Below are positions 49,754-56,534 of a DNA stretch of 57,464 nt, piece by piece. Origin of the DNA: Actinacidiphila rubida. Its GTDB lineage: Bacteria; Actinomycetota; Actinomycetes; Streptomycetales; Streptomycetaceae. The position numbers and the translations under genes were made by a program. The notes beneath the pieces were generated by a model. That model did no database searches. It had not been told where the DNA came from and worked only from the letters and a program-made list of their open reading frames with translations. Numbering within the stretch: the first letter of the stretch is position 1; the number at the start of each line of letters is the position of its first letter. The DNA is taken from the NCBI RefSeq assembly GCF_900110255.1, contig NZ_FODD01000046.1, positions 1 to 57,464 of the forward strand, read 5' to 3'.

Positions 49754-49884
49754 CAGTGCGACTCGTGGCAGGTCGGGCACGAGTGCCAGGTCTCGCGGTG
49801 GACGCCGTTCTCGTTTGTGACCTCGACGCGTGAGCCGGGGCCAGCACAGCGCGCGGGGGGCTCGGGGGTGGGCTGCTCGGCCAT
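49753..49884 (-). CDS. 43-residue Cys/His microprotein
   Basis: The protein has an N-terminal Pro/Glu stretch, one Cys, a strand (SRVEVTNENGVHRETW) and ends HSCPTCHESH, a probable zinc site. It shares TGATG overlaps with both neighbours. It is too short to classify. Confidence 0.55.
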   Translation of the reverse strand: MAEQPTPEPPARCAGPGSRVEVTNENGVHRETWHSCPTCHESH

Positions 49885-50003
49885 CAGTGGCCACCGCCGC
49901 AGGGGCCGGTGTGGATGGGGCGGCCGCAGTTCTCGGGGCACGGCGCGTCGCTGAGGTTCCGCGCGGGGGTGTCGGGCGGTTCGTGCAGGTGGGTACGCTT
50001 CAT
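49884..50003 (-). CDS. 39-residue zinc-knuckle microprotein, first gene of the cassette
   Basis: The frame starts at ATG 50003 with GGAG upstream and codes for a product ending with CPENCGRPIHTGPCGGGH, a Cys-Cys-His-Cys knuckle. It shares TGATG with the following gene. The leader before it contains the hairpin at 50039-50081. Confidence 0.5.
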   Translation of the reverse strand: MKRTHLHEPPDTPARNLSDAPCPENCGRPIHTGPCGGGH

Positions 50004-50038
50004 GACGATCTCCGGTCGCTTCACGGTGTGCGGAGGTC

Positions 50039-50085
50039 CGGCCCCCTTCCCTCAGCTGCCAGGCGACAGGGAAGGGGGCCGTTTT
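50039..50085 (+). terminator. Rho-independent-type terminator between divergent units
   Basis: CGGCCCCCTTCCCT and AGGGAAGGGGGCCG pair perfectly over 14 bases with a 15-base loop, followed by TTTT (50082-50085) in the rightward direction. No rightward gene precedes it, so it may stop antisense transcription. It also lies in the 5' leader of the leftward cassette, where the hairpin could slow transcription. Confidence 0.7.
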
Positions 50086-50110
50086 CGGTGGTGCAGTGCC
50101 AGAGTGGCAG

Positions 50111-50146
50111 GAACCTCTTTACAACGTCAAGAGGTTCGGGAAGGAT
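50111..50146 (+). promoter_or_regulatory. Divergent promoter/operator with 9-bp inverted repeat
   Basis: GAACCTCTT and AAGAGGTTC are perfect nine-base arms separated by nine bases (50111-50137). TTTACA (50118-50123) and AAGGAT (50141-50146), 17 bases apart, make a good rightward promoter whose start would fall at the GTG 50153, giving a leaderless mRNA. On the other strand TTGACG (50130-50125) could be a -35 for the leftward cassette. A repressor on this repeat could control both. Confidence 0.55.
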
Positions 50147-50152
50147 GTTGAC

Positions 50153-50587
50153 GTGCCCAAGAGCCCTGACCAGGAAGGGAGTCCGCGATTGATGACCGTC
50201 AGCGAGATCGCGGAGGCGCACGGAGTCAGCCGGCAGACGGTGCACGCGTACCGGAGCCGCGGCACCTTCCCGAAGCCCGTGGAGGGTGAAGGCAGTACGC
50301 GCCCGCGGTTCCGCGAGGACGAGGTCGCCGCGTTCTTCGCCGCGAACCCGAAGCGGCCCGGCCGGCGTACGGACCGCGAGACCACCGACGATGGAGACCA
50401 TATGGACGCCGAACAGCCGCCGCTGCGCGCGGTGGTGACCGTGACCGTGGAGACCCGCCCTGGCGGGGAGTACTACGACGGCCCTGATGACCTTGCCCGT
50501 CACGTCAAGATGTGGATCGAGGAGGGGCTGGCGGACCGCGATGACATCACGCAGGTGACCGTCCAGCCGGAGGCGTCCGATGGATGA
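50153..50587 (+). CDS. MerR/AlpA-like HTH protein with second beta-rich domain
   Basis: From GTG 50153 the protein has 144 residues; ATG 50192 (131 residues) is an alternative. The helix-turn-helix reads SEIAEAHGVSRQTVHAYRSRG followed by FPKPVEGEGSTRPRFREDEVAAFF, as in AlpA/MerR-like proteins and excisionases. After a basic linker a second domain (about 90-144: AVVTVTVETRPGG) has a beta-alpha pattern. It is the natural candidate to bind the inverted repeat at 50111-50137, and could also serve as excisionase. Confidence 0.68.
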   Translation: MPKSPDQEGSPRLMTVSEIAEAHGVSRQTVHAYRSRGTFPKPVEGEGSTRPRFREDEVAAFFAANPKRPGRRTDRETTDDGDHMDAEQPPLRAVVTVTVETRPGGEYYDGPDDLARHVKMWIEEGLADRDDITQVTVQPEASDG

Positions 50588-50999
50588 TCTGGTGGCGTTC
50601 CTGCGGGCCCGGTACGACGAGGACGAGGAGGCCGCCCGTCTCGCGGACGCGGTGGACCCGAGCCCTTGGTACGAGGACGTCGAGGAGGGCTCGTACACGA
50701 ACCAGCGTCAGGGCTTGGACGGCGTCGGGCTGGTGCGCGCGGCGGACCACGTGGCCCTGTGGGACCGCGAGCAGTCCTGCACGCTGTCGATGGCTGGGGT
50801 GACCGCGACGCACGTCGCACTCCACGATCCGGCGCGGGTGCTGCGCGAGGTCGAGGCGAAGCGGCGCATCCTCGACGAGTGCGCCTGGGCGACCAAGAAT
50901 GGCGGCGGCGGTGCGTTCGTGCGCCCCGTGCTCCGACTGCTCGCCCTGCCGTACTCCGGTCACGCGGGCTACGAGCCGGATTGGGCACCCATCCGCTGA
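50580..50999 (+). CDS. DUF6221-like protein
   Basis: The 139-residue protein begins DDLVAFLRARYDEDE and continues with ARVLREVEAKRRILDECAW and VLRLLALPYSGHAGYEPDW, a layout I know from DUF6221-type Streptomyces proteins. No function is established. The ATG overlaps the end of the HTH gene, and a hairpin at 51014-51044 follows. Confidence 0.72.
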   Translation: MDDLVAFLRARYDEDEEAARLADAVDPSPWYEDVEEGSYTNQRQGLDGVGLVRAADHVALWDREQSCTLSMAGVTATHVALHDPARVLREVEAKRRILDECAWATKNGGGGAFVRPVLRLLALPYSGHAGYEPDWAPIR

Positions 51000-51013
51000 C
51001 CCCGGGCATGCTT

Positions 51014-51044
51014 CCGCCCCGTCACCGTGCTGGTGGCGGGGCGG
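51014..51044. terminator. Bidirectional terminator between convergent genes
   Basis: CCGCCCCGTCACC and GGTGGCGGGGCGG pair over 13 bases with one G-T wobble and a five-base loop. It separates the rightward gene ending at 50999 from the leftward gene ending at 51059 and can serve both. Confidence 0.75.
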
Positions 51045-51058
51045 TGTCGTGCGCGCGG

Positions 51059-51247
51059 TCAGCGTTCCCAGGGGCGCGGCTTGTCCTCGGCTGGGGGCGC
51101 GAGCCTGCCAGCGGCTTTGAAGGCACGGTAGGACCAGTAGCCGAAGCCACAGCCGATGGCCATCAGGATGTAGTCGCCGCTGAATAGGCCGGTGAGGCAC
51201 ATGGCGGCGAGGAACAGGCCGAGCAGAACGAACAGGTACTTCTTCAC
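51059..51247 (-). CDS. Small two-pass membrane protein
   Basis: The 62-residue protein (GTG 51247, AGGAG upstream) has two hydrophobic segments (about 3-22 and 25-43) and a basic/Pro tail. It lies just behind a lipoprotein gene on the same strand. Together they may change the surface of the lysogen, but this is inference. Confidence 0.6.
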   Translation of the reverse strand: MKKYLFVLLGLFLAAMCLTGLFSGDYILMAIGCGFGYWSYRAFKAAGRLAPPAEDKPRPWER

Positions 51248-51259
51248 GGCGCGCTCCTG

Positions 51260-51601
51260 TCAGCCGTCGAGTTGGTGGGCGAGGACGTCTTCGGCGACGG
51301 CTGAGATCTCATCCGACGTCAGAGACGCGCACGCTGGCGGCGTCGTGGGTGCCCCGGTCAGCTGCATGGTGCCGGGGGTGTACTGGTCGCGGATGGCCTT
51401 CCAGCATGCGGCGGTTTTGCCCTTGGCGAGCGCGGTGTCGGGGATGGGCGCTTCGCTGGCCGGGGCGGTGGTGGGTTTCGCGGCGACGGTGCCTGGCGTC
51501 GTGGTGGTGGGCTTTGCGTCGTGGCTGCTGCTGGAGCAGGCGGTGAGCGCGCCGGTGGCGAGCAGGAGGCCGGCGGCTGCGGTGGCGGTGCGGGTGTACA
51601 T
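51260..51601 (-). CDS. Lipoprotein
   Basis: The 113-residue protein has a short basic N-terminus, a hydrophobic core and the lipobox LTAC (Cys22), so it should be lipidated and kept at the outer face of the membrane. A Thr/Ala/Pro-rich linker leads to a small domain with two Cys (ACWKAIRDQY, PACASL) likely to form a disulfide. Prophage lipoproteins often block superinfection. This one fits that pattern but is unproven. Confidence 0.75.
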   Translation of the reverse strand: MYTRTATAAAGLLLATGALTACSSSSHDAKPTTTTPGTVAAKPTTAPASEAPIPDTALAKGKTAACWKAIRDQYTPGTMQLTGAPTTPPACASLTSDEISAVAEDVLAHQLDG

Positions 51602-51662
51602 GGGACTTCCCCCCTTGGGACTTGGTGGGGGGAGTGTCCCGTTCCGGGGGGTGGGGTGTGGT

Positions 51663-51682
51663 GGTTGTGACCGGGTTGTGAC
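51663..51682. repeat. Tandem GGTTGTGAC repeat, 11-bp phased
   Basis: Two exact nine-base copies at 51663 and 51674 are 11 bp apart, one helical turn, about 60-80 bases upstream of the lipoprotein start. Phased repeats here could bind an activator or repressor of that gene. Confidence 0.45.
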
Positions 51683-51749
51683 GCGCGTGGGCCGTGCGGC
51701 CGGGTGTCCGGCGGCACGGCCCCGGGCGCTCGGGCCCGCGAGGGACGGA

Positions 51750-51935
51750 TCAGGCGGGGGTGATGGAGCCGCGGCGCACGTGGTGGAGGATCACCACGTC
51801 CGTGGCGTCGACGAGCTGGTAGCCGCACACGTCGCGGTCGCACGCGCACTCCTCGGCGCGGAAGACCATGCCGTAGGTGATGGCGATGGAGCCGCGGTAG
51901 ACGACGCGCGTTCCGTCTGGGATCTGGTCGTCCAT
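51750..51935 (-). CDS. Hypothetical small Cys-containing protein
   Basis: The 61-residue protein starts at ATG 51935 with GGAAGGA upstream. It looks like a small beta barrel (TRVVYRGSIAITYGMVF) followed by ACDRDVCGYQLVDATDVVILHH with two or three Cys. No function known. Confidence 0.62.
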   Translation of the reverse strand: MDDQIPDGTRVVYRGSIAITYGMVFRAEECACDRDVCGYQLVDATDVVILHHVRRGSITPA

Positions 51936-51951
51936 GGCGGGTCCTTCCGGA

Positions 51952-52296
51952 TCAGGCGGCGAGGGTGACGGTGGTGGCGAAGGTGCGGGCGTAGCCGAGC
52001 AGGACCGGGATGCGGTCGGCATCCTGGGCGCCGTACTGGTCGGTGAGCGTCCACTCGTGGGAGCCGAGCCCCAAGTCGGCGTCGTCGGCGCGCTCGGTCG
52101 GGGTGAGGAGCCGGAACGAGTCGATGCAGTAGGGGAATGGCTCGCCGGGCTGGTGGGTGGCGACGGTGATGACGGTGCCGGTGCGGACGACCGCGAGGAT
52201 GCGGGCGTTGGCGGGGGTGTTGATGGTGGCGAGGGCGCGGCGGGCGATGCGCTCCTGGAGGGCGGTCTTGCGGGCGGTCTGGTCCACGGCGGCCAT
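51952..52296 (-). CDS. Hypothetical protein
   Basis: The 114-residue protein has a helical N-terminus (TARKTALQERIARRALATI), then beta-like GTVITVATHQPGEPF and a C-terminal helix. AAGGAG lies before the ATG. It is the second gene of a leftward operon behind the SWIM-like gene. Confidence 0.62.
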   Translation of the reverse strand: MAAVDQTARKTALQERIARRALATINTPANARILAVVRTGTVITVATHQPGEPFPYCIDSFRLLTPTERADDADLGLGSHEWTLTDQYGAQDADRIPVLLGYARTFATTVTLAA

Positions 52297-52326
52297 GGCT
52301 GGCTCCTTCGGCTGGGTGCTGCGCGG

Positions 52327-52671
52327 TCAGGCGGCGAGGGTGAGGATCTGGGCGGCGACGCGGTGGTAGCAGACGTGGCGGCCCTTGAGGCCGGCCGGGC
52401 AGGTGCAGCCCTGGGCGGCGGTCTTGTAGCTGCTGGTGCCGTCGCTGCTGATGACGGTGAAGATGCGGCGGCCGCGGAGCGGGGTGATCGCGCCGAGCTC
52501 GATGAGCTCCCGGGCCTTCTCGATCGCGGCGGGCTTGTGGGCGCCGGTCTGGGCGGCGGTGGCCTTGCGGATCTTGCCGTGGCACTTCGGGCCGTAGCCG
52601 AGGGCGATGGAGCGGGCGCTGCGGAGGATGCGGTGGCAGTGGCGGCAGCGGGTCTGCTCGGTGGTGGCCAT
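52327..52671 (-). CDS. DUF6011-like and SWIM zinc-finger protein
   Basis: The 114-residue protein has an N-terminal CRHCHRIL and GPKCHGKI set of DUF6011 type and a C-terminal CTCPAGLKGRHVCYH, the C-x-C-(x)n-C-x-H pattern of SWIM zinc fingers. Both are seen in Streptomyces phages. SWIM domains bind DNA or protein. Start ATG 52671 is preferred to 52782 because GAGGAG lies close to it. It is first in a leftward operon behind the repeated promoter at 52718-52748. Confidence 0.7.
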   Translation of the reverse strand: MATTEQTRCRHCHRILRSARSIALGYGPKCHGKIRKATAAQTGAHKPAAIEKARELIELGAITPLRGRRIFTVISSDGTSSYKTAAQGCTCPAGLKGRHVCYHRVAAQILTLAA

Positions 52672-52717
52672 CGGGTCCTCCTCGGTGCGGGCTTCGTTAT
52701 GCCCTTTAGCTTGGCCT

Positions 52718-52748
52718 AGCGACTTGGCATTGTCAAGCGACTTGGCAT
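52718..52748 (-). promoter_or_regulatory. Promoter with two 13-bp direct repeats
   Basis: AGCGACTTGGCAT occurs exactly at 52718-52730 and 52736-52748, 18 bp apart, with further ACTTGG-type partial copies near 52708 and a palindrome CTTGGCCAAG at 52754-52763. On the leftward strand the two copies flank a perfect TTGACA (52736-52731), the likely -35 of the SWIM-like operon. A protein covering the repeats would block it; the rightward HTH gene at 52783 is a candidate. Confidence 0.6.
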
Positions 52749-52782
52749 AGCCACTTGGCCAAGGGGATGTCATCATGGACAC

Positions 52783-53013
52783 ATGGACACCGCGAAGCTG
52801 GAGAAAGCCGCCCAGCGCTACCGAGACGCCGCCACCGAACTCGACAACGCCCGCACCGAGCTACAAGCCGAGGCAGTCGCCGCCATCCGGCAAGAGGGAA
52901 AGCGCGGCGACCAAGCCGAGGTCGCCCGGATCACCGGCTGGACGCGCGAGCAGATCCGACTCCTCGTGAAGGCGGACACCGAGAAGAACACCCCGGCGCC
53001 GCCAGCTGGCTGA
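52783..53013 (+). CDS. Small HTH protein, divergent regulator
   Basis: The 76-residue protein begins with a coiled-coil-like helix (LEKAAQRYRDAATELDNAR) and has an HTH (DQAEVARITGWTREQIRLLV). It is divergent from the SWIM-like operon and its start is just right of the repeated promoter, the usual arrangement of an autoregulator. The ribosome site is poor, so it may be leaderless or weak. Confidence 0.68.
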   Translation: MDTAKLEKAAQRYRDAATELDNARTELQAEAVAAIRQEGKRGDQAEVARITGWTREQIRLLVKADTEKNTPAPPAG

Positions 53014-53014
53014 G

Positions 53015-53584
53015 CTACGCCTGCGAGCCATCCGCCCGCACCAGATACTTCCGCGGCTGGACGGCCCGCGGGTCATACGTCACCCGGACGTCCTCCAGAC
53101 CGAGAAGGCGCGCCGCACCCTCCCGCTCAACACCGACGAGGTAGACGACCGTGCCGTCCGGCCAGTCCTCCCGGCCGTGCAGCCACGCCTCACGCCACCG
53201 GCCGCCGCGGTGCACCCACAACATCGGCCAGTGCCCCTCATCCCACCAGCGACGCCGCACCTCACCGGGGCCGTGGTACTGCAACGCGTCGACGCCGTCG
53301 CGGCCCGGGCCGAGCCACCCCCACCGCATCGCCGCGTCGTCCCACCAGACCCGCACCATCGGGCCGTCGGCGTCAGCCGGCCGGATCCGGTACGCGGTCC
53401 GTCCGTCCGGGTACGCGTATTCCTCGGTCGCGACGGCGCGCTGCTCCCGGCCGCTGAGCCGGATGGTGAGTGCCCGGTCCTGGCCCCGGCTCCCGTTCCA
53501 GAAGCCGATGACGGGCAGGGGCTCGCGGGGGAGGCGGTCTATCACCTCCGCGTCGCGGGTGAGGGCGCCGTCTTCGCTGGTCAT
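53015..53584 (-). CDS. Hypothetical Trp-rich protein
   Basis: The 189-residue protein is rich in Trp, Arg and Gly (VRVWWDDAAMRWGWLGPGRD, RRRWWDEGHWPMLW), with strand-like alternation throughout. No catalytic motif is recognised. It ends next to the HTH gene on the other strand. Unknown function. Confidence 0.6.
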   Translation of the reverse strand: MTSEDGALTRDAEVIDRLPREPLPVIGFWNGSRGQDRALTIRLSGREQRAVATEEYAYPDGRTAYRIRPADADGPMVRVWWDDAAMRWGWLGPGRDGVDALQYHGPGEVRRRWWDEGHWPMLWVHRGGRWREAWLHGREDWPDGTVVYLVGVEREGAARLLGLEDVRVTYDPRAVQPRKYLVRADGSQA

Positions 53585-53605
53585 GCCTCCACGCTACGGC
53601 GCAGG

Positions 53606-53938
53606 TCAGACAGTGGCCGGACGGGCGGCCAGGTGGAGCGCCTGCACGATCGTGTAGCCGCTGCCGAGGCCGGCTGCGGTGAGCGCGGCTTGGCGGGCCT
53701 CGGCTGCGGCGCGCGCGGTCGCCATGCGCCGCTCGTGCTCGTCGTCGTCGGCCTGAGTCCACGGGTCGAGCGCGGGGCCGGTCCAGGGCCGGGCGTCGTC
53801 GGCCTGGCGGCCCTCGGTGGCGGCCGCCGCGCGGCGCCGGGCGTTCACGCTCTTGCGGTGGTCCTCGACCTCGGCCCATGCGCGGTCCACGGTGCGTTGG
53901 GCGTCAATGAGCGGCTGGGGGAGGTCGATCTCGGGCAT
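53606..53938 (-). CDS. Hypothetical helical protein
   Basis: From ATG 53938 the protein has 110 residues; TTG 53968 (120 residues) is an alternative. It is Ala/Arg/Asp-rich and helical (LIDAQRTVDRAWAEVEDHRK). No ribosome site is clear for the ATG; TAGCAT lies eight bases upstream and could be a -10 for a leaderless transcript. Function unknown. Confidence 0.55.
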   Translation of the reverse strand: MPEIDLPQPLIDAQRTVDRAWAEVEDHRKSVNARRRAAAATEGRQADDARPWTGPALDPWTQADDDEHERRMATARAAAEARQAALTAAGLGSGYTIVQALHLAARPATV

Positions 53939-54053
53939 GCTGTCGATGCTACGTGGCGCCACTGACAAGGCCGCCGGGCGCCCTCGCGTGTTTCTTGATC
54001 ACCGGGCTACCGTGCGGGAACCGGCATCCAGCCGGCCACCGAGAGGAGACCCG

Positions 54054-54791
54054 ATGGCCCGCGCACTCCGCTACGTCGGCACCAACTCCGGCAACAACGG
54101 CTGCCCCACTCTGTACGAGACCGACGCTGGCGACTACCTCGTCCAGGGCACGCAGGCCGCCGCCGACGACCTCGCGCAGCTTCGGCACCTGGCGGACGAC
54201 GAGAACGCGGTGACCGTGCCGCGCGCGCTGCTGGCCAACTTCGGCCCGAAGGAGACGATCCCCACGCGCGAGCCCATCAGCTTCGCCGACTTCGACGGCA
54301 TGTTCACCACGTTCCAGCACACCGCGTGGCGGCTGGAGACCCGCCGCCGCTACGCCTCCGACGAGACCACCGACACCTACGCCCAGTTCGCCCGCGGCGA
54401 GGCGGTGCACTGGGACCTCGACGACGCGTGGTCCGCCGAGCGCCGCGAGCAGGCCGCGCTCGGCAAGCGGTTCGAGCGCGTCCGGATCGTCGACGAGCCG
54501 GCCACACCCGGCCAGCTGTACCTCCTCGACAACGCCCGCCGGAACACCGCGGTGGGGGAGGAGATCCGCGTGCTGCCGCGCGCGGTGGCCGAGGGCCTGC
54601 CGGCTGAGGACTTCTGGCTCTTCGACTCTCGGGTGGTCGCGCGCCTGGCCTTCGACGAGGACGACAACCTGACGGACATCGATCTGATCACCAACCCGGT
54701 CGAGGTGCTGACGTACTGCCAGGCCCGCGACGCTGCCTGGCACCACGCCATCCCCTTCGACCAGTACCAGGCGGTACCGTCCGAGGAGTGA
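54054..54791 (+). CDS. DUF6879-like protein paired with a Scr1-type regulator
   Basis: The 245-residue protein has a first unit (about 1-70: CPTLYETDAGDYLVQGTQ) of a kind seen next to XRE regulators in Streptomyces. A DUF6879-like domain follows (about 78-240: FDGMFTTFQHTAWRLETR, IRVLPRAVAEGLP, DFWLFDSRVVARLAF). Fusion of the two units is unusual as far as I recall. The GTG of the regulator overlaps its stop (GTGA), a strong sign of function together. Ribosome site GAGAGGAG. Confidence 0.68.
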   Translation: MARALRYVGTNSGNNGCPTLYETDAGDYLVQGTQAAADDLAQLRHLADDENAVTVPRALLANFGPKETIPTREPISFADFDGMFTTFQHTAWRLETRRRYASDETTDTYAQFARGEAVHWDLDDAWSAERREQAALGKRFERVRIVDEPATPGQLYLLDNARRNTAVGEEIRVLPRAVAEGLPAEDFWLFDSRVVARLAFDEDDNLTDIDLITNPVEVLTYCQARDAAWHHAIPFDQYQAVPSEE

Positions 54792-55630
54792 CGACCGATT
54801 TCCAGCAGGGCCGCATCGCCCTCGGCGTGCGGCTGCGCGAGATTCGCCGAGAGGCCGGGCTCACCGTCCGGCAGCTGGCCGAGGCGTGCGACTGGGCGCC
54901 CTCGAAGATCTCGAAACTGGAGAACGGCAAGCAGACGGCGGCGCCCACCGACCTCGACAGGTGGGCGGCCGCCGCCGGCCAGCCCTGGACGGCCACCGAG
55001 CTGAAGGGCCGCCTCCGCGGGCTGGAGACCGCGTACCGTTCATGGCGTCGCCAACTCGCCGCCGGGCACCGGCCCGTGCAGGACGCCCTGAACGTCGAGT
55101 ACACGAGGTCATCTGTGCTGAGAGCCTGGGAAGACGCGATGGTCGTCGGTGTCCTCCAGACCGCCGACTATGCGCGCGCCATCTTCAAGGCGTACGCCGA
55201 CCTCAACCAATCTGTGGCTGACGTCGAAGAAGCCGTGCGGGCCCGGGCCCGCCGCCAGGAGACGCTGTACCAGCCCGGCCGCCGGTACCGCATCGTCATG
55301 GGCGAGGCGGCGCTCCACGCTCGCGTATGCCCGCCCTCCGTGCTTGCCGCGCAGCTCGACCGGCTGTCCGGGGTGATCGGCCTGGACACGGTCGAGCTGG
55401 GCATCGTGCCGCTCGGTGCCCGCGTGAAGATCCCGCCCGCCAACGGCTTCTGGGTGTACGACGAGCGCCTGGTCATCGTCGAGGACTGGCACGCCGAGCT
55501 GTGGCTCGACAGTGCGGATGACGTCGCGCTGTACCTGCGGGTGTGGGAGACGATCGCCGAGTCCGCGGTGTACGGCGGGCAGGCGCAGCGCCTGATCGCC
55601 CGCGCGCGGGCCGCCCTCGACGTGGCCTGA
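54788..55630 (+). CDS. XRE regulator with DUF5753 (Scr1-type antitoxin-like)
   Basis: The 280-residue protein has an XRE helix-turn-helix (about 10-68: LREIRREAGLTVRQLAEACD, WAPSKISKLENGKQT) and a DUF5753 domain (about 95-275) with VVGVLQTADYARAIF and RRYRIVMGEAALHARV. Such regulators exist in tens of copies in Streptomyces genomes and pair with small acidic partners. Here the partner is the DUF6879-like protein upstream. The pair looks host-derived and may be a regulator or toxin-antitoxin-like unit carried by the phage. Confidence 0.82.
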   Translation: MTTDFQQGRIALGVRLREIRREAGLTVRQLAEACDWAPSKISKLENGKQTAAPTDLDRWAAAAGQPWTATELKGRLRGLETAYRSWRRQLAAGHRPVQDALNVEYTRSSVLRAWEDAMVVGVLQTADYARAIFKAYADLNQSVADVEEAVRARARRQETLYQPGRRYRIVMGEAALHARVCPPSVLAAQLDRLSGVIGLDTVELGIVPLGARVKIPPANGFWVYDERLVIVEDWHAELWLDSADDVALYLRVWETIAESAVYGGQAQRLIARARAALDVA

Positions 55631-55662
55631 GGCGAACAGCGGGAACCAGCACCGGGCGCATT

Positions 55663-55712
55663 CGAAACACGGAGAAACGCGCCTCCCAGCGAGAAACACG
55701 TCGCCCTACGGT
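55663..55712 (+). promoter_or_regulatory. Candidate promoter with three GAAAC repeats
   Basis: GAAACACG, GAAACGCG and GAAACACG begin at 55664, 55674 and 55693, and TACGGT (55707-55712), a good actinobacterial -10, follows. The -35 is unclear. It could drive the small genes from 55743 on, under a regulator that reads the repeats, perhaps the Scr1-type protein. Confidence 0.4.
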
Positions 55713-55742
55713 CGACAGAGACGCCGATCTCTGGGGGTCCCG

Positions 55743-55928
55743 ATGCCGACCGCGCCCACTCCGCCGATTCGCCCGTTGCAGTCCTCGACCCGTCGCCTGC
55801 TCGAACTCCGGCCGGACGGCAGCGTCCTCGAACGGGAAGCCGTCATAGTGCATGCGCCCGGCGCCGAGCCGCCCGCCAACTGGACGGCCACCGCCGTTGC
55901 CCGCCCAACGGGTTGGGGCCGGCCGTGA
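55743..55928 (+). CDS. Hypothetical small protein
   Basis: The 61-residue protein is rich in Pro, Arg and Thr, with a strand-like core (LLELRPDGSVLEREAVIVH). It is coupled by GTGA to the next gene. No family is recognised. Confidence 0.6.
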   Translation: MPTAPTPPIRPLQSSTRRLLELRPDGSVLEREAVIVHAPGAEPPANWTATAVARPTGWGRP

Positions 55929-56236
55929 CCGCAGCCGCGCCGACCGTCCCGGCACTCCTGGCCGAGGAACTGTCCCCCAGCCGGCGCGCGCAGCACCTCG
56001 AGGAACTGTGCGCCCGGTTCACAGGGCAGCCGCTGGACACCACGGTCGCCAGCCTCCGCGCGGCCCTGGCCGTCGGCATCGGCATGGAGGACTTCCGGCG
56101 CCTCCACGTCCTGATCAGCCACCTCTACCACGCGTGCGGCGCGTCGATCCCGCTGACGACCGTGCTGCGCACCGAGGTGAACGCGGCCGTCGCCAGGCGC
56201 CAGGATCCCGTCGAACTCGAAGTGTTGGGGAGGTGA
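55925..56236 (+). CDS. Hypothetical helical protein
   Basis: From GTG 55925 the protein has 103 residues, mostly helical (TVASLRAALAVGIGMEDFRRLH, LISHLYHACGASIPL). GTG 55925 is used because it overlaps the preceding stop. Unknown function. Confidence 0.6.
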   Translation: MTAAAPTVPALLAEELSPSRRAQHLEELCARFTGQPLDTTVASLRAALAVGIGMEDFRRLHVLISHLYHACGASIPLTTVLRTEVNAAVARRQDPVELEVLGR

Positions 56237-56240
56237 TCGC

Positions 56241-56324
56241 ATGTCGTGTCCCACCGAGGGCTGCCGCAAGGGCGGCTGCACCAGCGAGCCGCAGCAGCAG
56301 GCCGGCCATGAGCGCAAGGGCTGA
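56241..56324 (+). CDS. 27-residue Cys microprotein
   Basis: The frame (ATG 56241, GGGGAGG upstream) codes for SCPTEGCRKGGCTSEP and a hydrophilic tail. Three Cys in eleven residues suggest a metal site. It overlaps the following gene by 17 bases in another frame. A strong ribosome site is the main argument that it is made. Confidence 0.45.
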   Translation: MSCPTEGCRKGGCTSEPQQQAGHERKG

Positions 56325-56532
56325 GCCCGCGGGTGCGGCCACCATCGCCCGCCGAGCAGCGGCCGCACCCCTCAGCGCCCAGGACGTGACGTGGAGGGCG
56401 TACTACGACCACTCCCACGGCTGCGCCGAGTGTCACCGCCGCCTCCTCAACTGCGAGACGGGCGCGGCCTTGTGGGAGGCGTACCGCGCGGCCCGCGGCC
56501 CGATCCTCCACCCGATGCCAGGGAGGTGCTGA
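56308..56532 (+). CDS. Hypothetical Cys/His protein
   Basis: The 74-residue protein has HGCAECHRRLLNCE (about 37-50), typical of a small family of Streptomyces proteins with an AYYDHSHGCAEC opening, likely binding one zinc. It overlaps the microgene before it and is followed by another Cys-containing gene. Function unknown. Confidence 0.6.
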   Translation: MSARAEPAGAATIARRAAAAPLSAQDVTWRAYYDHSHGCAECHRRLLNCETGAALWEAYRAARGPILHPMPGRC

Positions 56533-56534
56533 CC

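Noticed and set aside
47491..49833. Rightward 780-codon frame opposite the membrane cassette
   Set aside because: Gly/Arg/Val-rich shadow; leftward genes have ribosome sites, start-stop overlaps and membrane helices.
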